Assembly (NCBI GenBank): GCA_964598255.1
Contig: CAZRBA010000115.1
Span: 1-34,187, forward strand
Reading direction: 5' to 3'
Length of the DNA: 34,187 bases
DNA from: Caldithrix sp964598255
GTDB taxonomy: Bacteria; Calditrichota; Calditrichia; Calditrichales; Calditrichaceae
Positions 31,544 to 34,187 of the stretch are shown one piece after another (the stretch's first letter is position 1; each line of letters begins with the position of its first letter). The notes under the pieces are model-generated. The model saw nothing but the letters and a program-made list of their open reading frames with translations. It ran no database searches and was not told where the DNA came from. Both the position numbers and the translations under genes were made by a program.

Positions 31544-31849
31544 AAACATCGTTTATTAAAATCCTTTGCCTTATTTTTTTTAATTGAAAACGACCATAAT
31601 CCCTTGAATATTAGCGTGTTCTGACGCTCTGACGTTGTCTGCTTTATCTTCGACAGAGCCGTCTGTCAGAATTTCTAATCTTTGCAAAATTGATGCGTTA
31701 ATCTGTCAAACTGACAAAATTTTAATTTTGTACTTCCTGCGGGCAGTATCTTGTTTAATATATTGTTATTTTATGAGTTATGCGGTTGGCACGGCATTTG
31801 TAATGAGAAAAAGCGAAAATGTAAAACAGAAACAAAGGAGGGCGGAAGA
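31544..31849. promoter_or_regulatory. 306-nt heat-shock leader with GACAG/CTGTC repeats and a sigma-54-like element
   Basis: The region upstream of the first Hsp20 holds no gene. It contains a tandem CTGACGCT/CTGACGTT (31621-31636), the inverted repeat GACAGA-GCCG-TCTGTC (31652-31667) and TGTCA-AAC-TGACA (31704-31716). TTGGCACGGCATTTGTA (31786-31802) fits the sigma-54 -24/-12 consensus except for T in place of C in the -12 GC, and ends 48 nt before the ATG. No CIRCE element is present. Confidence 0.45.
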
Positions 31850-32284
31850 ATGTATGTAAGCAGAATATGGCAATTTGACCCCTGGCGCGAACTGGACCGG
31901 ATTCATGATGAAATGAATCGTTTGTTTTCCGACGCGCTCGGACGTTCTGTTGCCAGCAGTTACCCGGCCATAAATATTTGGGTTAAAGACGATACCGCTC
32001 TTGTAACGGCGGAGCTTCCGGGTTTTGATGTTAAAGACTTGGATATTACGGTACTGAATGACGAATTACGCATTAAAGGCACACGCAAAAAACCGGATTT
32101 CGGCAAAGATGTCCAAGTGCATCGTTTGGAATCCGGTGTGGATAGCTTCCAGCGTACCATTCAGTTACCGTACGCCGTGGAGAGCGACAAGGTTGAAGCT
32201 AAATTCGAACGAGGGGTGTTGACCATTACTTTACCGCGAGCCGAAGCAGACAAACCTCGGAAAATTCAGGTTTCAACCAAATAA
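31850..32284 (+). CDS. Small heat-shock protein Hsp20 (first of three)
   Basis: The start at 31850 (AAAGGAGGG upstream) gives 144 residues. The N-terminal arm has DPWRELDRIHDEMNRLFSDA. The alpha-crystallin domain (about 45-135) has AINIWVKDDTALVTAELPGF, DLDITVLNDELRIKGTRK and the GVLTITLP signature, and the tail ends with an IXI/V-type KIQV. Such proteins hold unfolding proteins as large oligomers without ATP in the cytosol. The gene is transcribed with two more Hsp20 genes, at 23- and 29-nt gaps. Confidence 0.95.
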   Translation: MYVSRIWQFDPWRELDRIHDEMNRLFSDALGRSVASSYPAINIWVKDDTALVTAELPGFDVKDLDITVLNDELRIKGTRKKPDFGKDVQVHRLESGVDSFQRTIQLPYAVESDKVEAKFERGVLTITLPRAEADKPRKIQVSTK

Positions 32285-32307
32285 GGTTTGAAAGGAGGTG
32301 AGTAAAA

Positions 32308-32709
32308 ATGGCCGAGAAAAAAACCTTGCAAAAACGTAAAACCGAACAGGTAGAAAAAGTTGAAAGAACTCACGATCGTAATGTCTTTATTCCTGTGGTA
32401 GATATTTACGAAACCAATGATGAAATTATTTTAACAGCGGAGATGCCAGGCGTTGATGAAAAAACCATCGACGTTACTTTGGACAACGATATTTTAACGA
32501 TTCGCGGACGTACCGCAGATCAAAGACCGGAAGGATTTGAGCTGGTTTACAGCGAGTACGAAACGGGTGACTTCGAACGTTCGTTCAGCATCAACGAATC
32601 GATTGATGCCGATAAAATAGAAGCACAGTATCACAACGGTGTTTTAACGGTTAAGTTGCCAAAAGCCGAACCGGCTAAGGCCAAAAAAATCGAAGTTAAA
32701 ATCAAATAA
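32308..32709 (+). CDS. Small heat-shock protein Hsp20 (second of three)
   Basis: This 133-residue protein has an alpha-crystallin domain: PVVDIYETNDEIILTAEMPG, TIDVTLDNDILTIRGR, and GVLTVKLPKAEPAKAKKIEV with the IXI/V motif. Its N-terminal arm (MAEKKTLQKRKTEQVEKVER) is short and charged, unlike the aromatic arm of its neighbours, so it may form different or smaller assemblies. GAAAGGAGGTGAG precedes the ATG and is nearly the full complement of the 16S 3' end. It is co-transcribed with the other two Hsp20 genes, and hetero-oligomers are possible. Confidence 0.94.
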   Translation: MAEKKTLQKRKTEQVEKVERTHDRNVFIPVVDIYETNDEIILTAEMPGVDEKTIDVTLDNDILTIRGRTADQRPEGFELVYSEYETGDFERSFSINESIDADKIEAQYHNGVLTVKLPKAEPAKAKKIEVKIK

Positions 32710-32738
32710 AAATCGGGGATTGAAAGGAGGTGAGGGCT

Positions 32739-33242
32739 ATGGCAATTCGTGATTTGGTTAAAAACAATCCGTTGAAAAAGAATGTTCCCGTTCGTCGCGA
32801 AGATTTGATGAGTCCTTTTTATTCCTTGCAAAAAGAAATCAATCGCATTTTCGATGATTTCTTTAGCGACTTGGTGCCAAGCAAATGGTTTGGCGAAGAC
32901 AATATTAGCTTTGTACCGAACGTTGATGTAAAGGAAAAAGATAAGGAAATCATCGTTCGTGCCGAACTTCCGGGAATGGATGCCGAGGACATCGACATCA
33001 GTATTTCCGATGATGTGCTGACTTTGCGCGGTGAAAAGAAAGAAGAAAAAGAAGAAAAAGAGGGTGATTACTACCGTCGCGAATTAACTTACGGAAGTTT
33101 TCATCGCGACATTCCCTTACCAGCCGAAATCGATTCCGACAAGGTGGAAGCCGAATTCAAGAAGGGTGTGCTAAAAATCCGCTTGCCCAAAAAGCCGGAG
33201 GCTCAGCGCAAAGCCAAAAAGATTCAGGTTAAAAGCAAATAA
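32739..33242 (+). CDS. Small heat-shock protein Hsp20 (third of three)
   Basis: The ATG at 32739 follows TGAAAGGAGGTGAG and gives 167 residues. The N-terminal arm has the usual FYSLQKEINRIFDDFFSDL. The alpha-crystallin domain has PNVDVKEKDKEIIVRAELPG, DIDISISDDVLTLRGEKKE, an acidic KEEKEEKEG stretch between strands, SFHRDIPLPAEIDSDKVEAEF and GVLKIRLP. The tail carries KIQV. The strong ribosome-binding site is almost identical to that of the second gene. A terminator follows 28 nt after the stop. Confidence 0.95.
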   Translation: MAIRDLVKNNPLKKNVPVRREDLMSPFYSLQKEINRIFDDFFSDLVPSKWFGEDNISFVPNVDVKEKDKEIIVRAELPGMDAEDIDISISDDVLTLRGEKKEEKEEKEGDYYRRELTYGSFHRDIPLPAEIDSDKVEAEFKKGVLKIRLPKKPEAQRKAKKIQVKSK

Positions 33243-33269
33243 GCGCATAGCAGGAATAGCGAAAACCGG

Positions 33270-33301
33270 AAAAGGCCGACCATTCATACTGTCGGCCTTT
33301 T
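33270..33301 (+). terminator. Intrinsic terminator of the Hsp20 operon
   Basis: AAAAGGCCGAC (33270-33280) pairs perfectly with GTCGGCCTTTT (33291-33301) around a 10-nt loop, an 11-bp stem with a T-rich 3' end. It lies 28 nt after the last Hsp20 stop codon and separates the operon from the DnaJ-like gene. Confidence 0.88.
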
Positions 33302-33413
33302 CTGTCTAAAATAGTTTGAGCAGGGGAGAAAAAAATCGTACCTTGTAACCGATGCTCCGTAGCCGGAATGTGAGCAAAAGGAGCTATGAGCAATGGAAGG
33401 AGAATCAGGAAAT

Positions 33414-34187
33414 ATGAAAAAAGATTACTATCAAATACTGGGGGTAGATCGCAACGCGACGCAGGATCAGATTCGCAAGGCGTTTCGCAAGTTGGCGGCC
33501 AAATACCATCCCGACCGCAACCCGAACGACAAACATGCGGAAGAGATGTTCAAACAGATCAACGAGGCGCACGAAGTTTTAAGCGACCCAGAAAAGCGCA
33601 AACTGTACGATCGCTACGGTGAAAACTGGAAGCAATTCCAGAACGCCGAACAGGCAGCGGGCGCACAGGGAGGCACACGTCCCGGTGGCGGCTTCGGAAA
33701 ATCGTACCAATGGGATGACGGCCAAACCTATTACAAATGGTCTTACGACGACATTTTCGGCAAGGGTGCTAGCGGCGGGGCTCAGGAAGATATTTTCGAG
33801 TCGATTTTCGGCGGCGGATTCAATCCTTTTGGCGAGCAGTTCAAAAACGTGTACAAAATGCGCGGTCAAGATGTCAAGGCCGAATTGGTTATTACGCTGG
33901 ACGAGGCGTACAACGGCACAGAGAAAATTTTCCGCATTAACGACCAGACCATTAAGTTGAAAATCAAACCCGGCACCGACAACGGACAAATTCTGAAATT
34001 GAAAGGTAAAGGCGCGCCGGGTGTCAACGGCGGACCGAACGGCGATTTGCTGATTACCGTAAAAATTGCCGAACACCCGATTTACAAACGCAAAGGCGCC
34101 GATTTGTACGCCGATTTGCCGGTGGATTTGTACACGGCTGTTCTGGGTGGAAAGGTGATGTTTAACACCTTCAAAGGAAAGGTGAAG
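33414..34187 (+). CDS. DnaJ/CbpA-like co-chaperone, partial at the right edge
   Basis: From the ATG at 33414 (AAGGAG about 10 nt upstream) the frame runs to the last base; an ATG at 33393 would add seven residues. The 258 visible residues begin with a J domain (MKKDYYQILGVDRNATQDQI, KYHPDRNPND with the HPD motif, INEAHEVLSDPEKRKLYDRY). A Gly/Phe-rich linker (GGTRPGGGFG, FGGGFNPFG) and the first substrate-binding beta domain (AELVITLDEAYNGTEKIFRI, LKIKPGTDNGQILKLKGKG) follow. There is no CxxCxGxG zinc domain, so it is the CbpA/DnaJ type II class. It should pass unfolded substrates to DnaK, and fits with the neighbouring Hsp20 and small J-protein genes. The C-terminal part is outside the window. 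Confidence 0.94.
   Translation, partial: MKKDYYQILGVDRNATQDQIRKAFRKLAAKYHPDRNPNDKHAEEMFKQINEAHEVLSDPEKRKLYDRYGENWKQFQNAEQAAGAQGGTRPGGGFGKSYQWDDGQTYYKWSYDDIFGKGASGGAQEDIFESIFGGGFNPFGEQFKNVYKMRGQDVKAELVITLDEAYNGTEKIFRINDQTIKLKIKPGTDNGQILKLKGKGAPGVNGGPNGDLLITVKIAEHPIYKRKGADLYADLPVDLYTAVLGGKVMFNTFKGKVK

Noticed and set aside
31560..31849. CIRCE (HrcA) element upstream of the heat-shock genes
   Set aside because: No TTAGCACTC-N9-GAGTGCTAA or close variant is found; the TTAGCG at 31611 has no matching second arm.
33579..34076. Open frame of 165 codons on the minus strand
   Set aside because: It is antisense to the DnaJ/CbpA-like gene, whose J domain and beta domain are unambiguous.
1..34187. tRNA, rRNA, CRISPR arrays, insertion sequences and prophage genes
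   Set aside because: I looked in all intergenic gaps and saw no cloverleaf, repeat-spacer pattern, transposase or phage structural gene.

Overview
The window looks like chromosomal DNA of a Gram-negative bacterium of the FCB superphylum, most plausibly a Calditrichaeota-like or related marine or thermophilic lineage. The reasons are a TonB-dependent receptor with an N-terminal carboxypeptidase-regulatory-like domain, two PorV/PorQ-like outer-membrane proteins, an M1 peptidase with a C-terminal sorting domain of the type IX secretion type, an NfnAB-like electron-bifurcating pair, and many small heat-shock proteins. The taxon is inferred from gene content and could not be confirmed. Gene density is high. 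I saw no rRNA, tRNA, CRISPR array or insertion sequence.

Layout, left to right. (1) 1-3662, minus strand: two tandem pterin synthase (PTPS/QueD) genes, the first cut by the window edge, preceded by a GT4 glycosyltransferase and by a large response regulator (receiver, DUF4388, degenerate oxygen-binding diiron-like domain). (2) 3792-9055, plus strand: a coiled-coil protein with a basic tail, then a TPP riboswitch with a visible terminator and antiterminator, followed by a TonB receptor, thiamine pyrophosphokinase and a Na+/solute symporter. Together they read as a thiamine salvage operon. (3) 9129-12001, plus strand: an SOS module of lexA, a LexA-like protein that has lost its protease residues, a DUF6504-like small protein and a Y-family DNA polymerase. 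A shared element GGTGTAC-N4-GTRC lies at the start-site position of both lexA and the polymerase operon and is a candidate LexA operator.

(4) 12070-15873: a second SSS symporter, a stand-alone receiver protein, a PorV-like protein and a small Rho_N/SAP-like protein with strong terminators. (5) 15989-24193, minus strand: nfnB/nfnA, dprA/obg (overlapping by 4 nt), and the chain amidase, murI, PorQ-like protein, in which every junction overlaps. (6) 24633-30947: an M1 aminopeptidase with a sorting domain, a type II restriction-modification pair, and two genes with twin-arginine signals, an AmrS-type radical SAM enzyme and a DUF362 protein. (7) 31124-34187, plus strand: a proteostasis cluster of a small J-domain protein, three consecutive Hsp20 genes and a CbpA-like DnaJ cut by the right edge.

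The points most worth following up are the pseudo-LexA and new operator motif, the degenerate diiron response regulator, the thiamine operon with an SSS transporter, the Tat-targeted radical SAM enzyme, and the pterin synthase/glycosyltransferase cluster.
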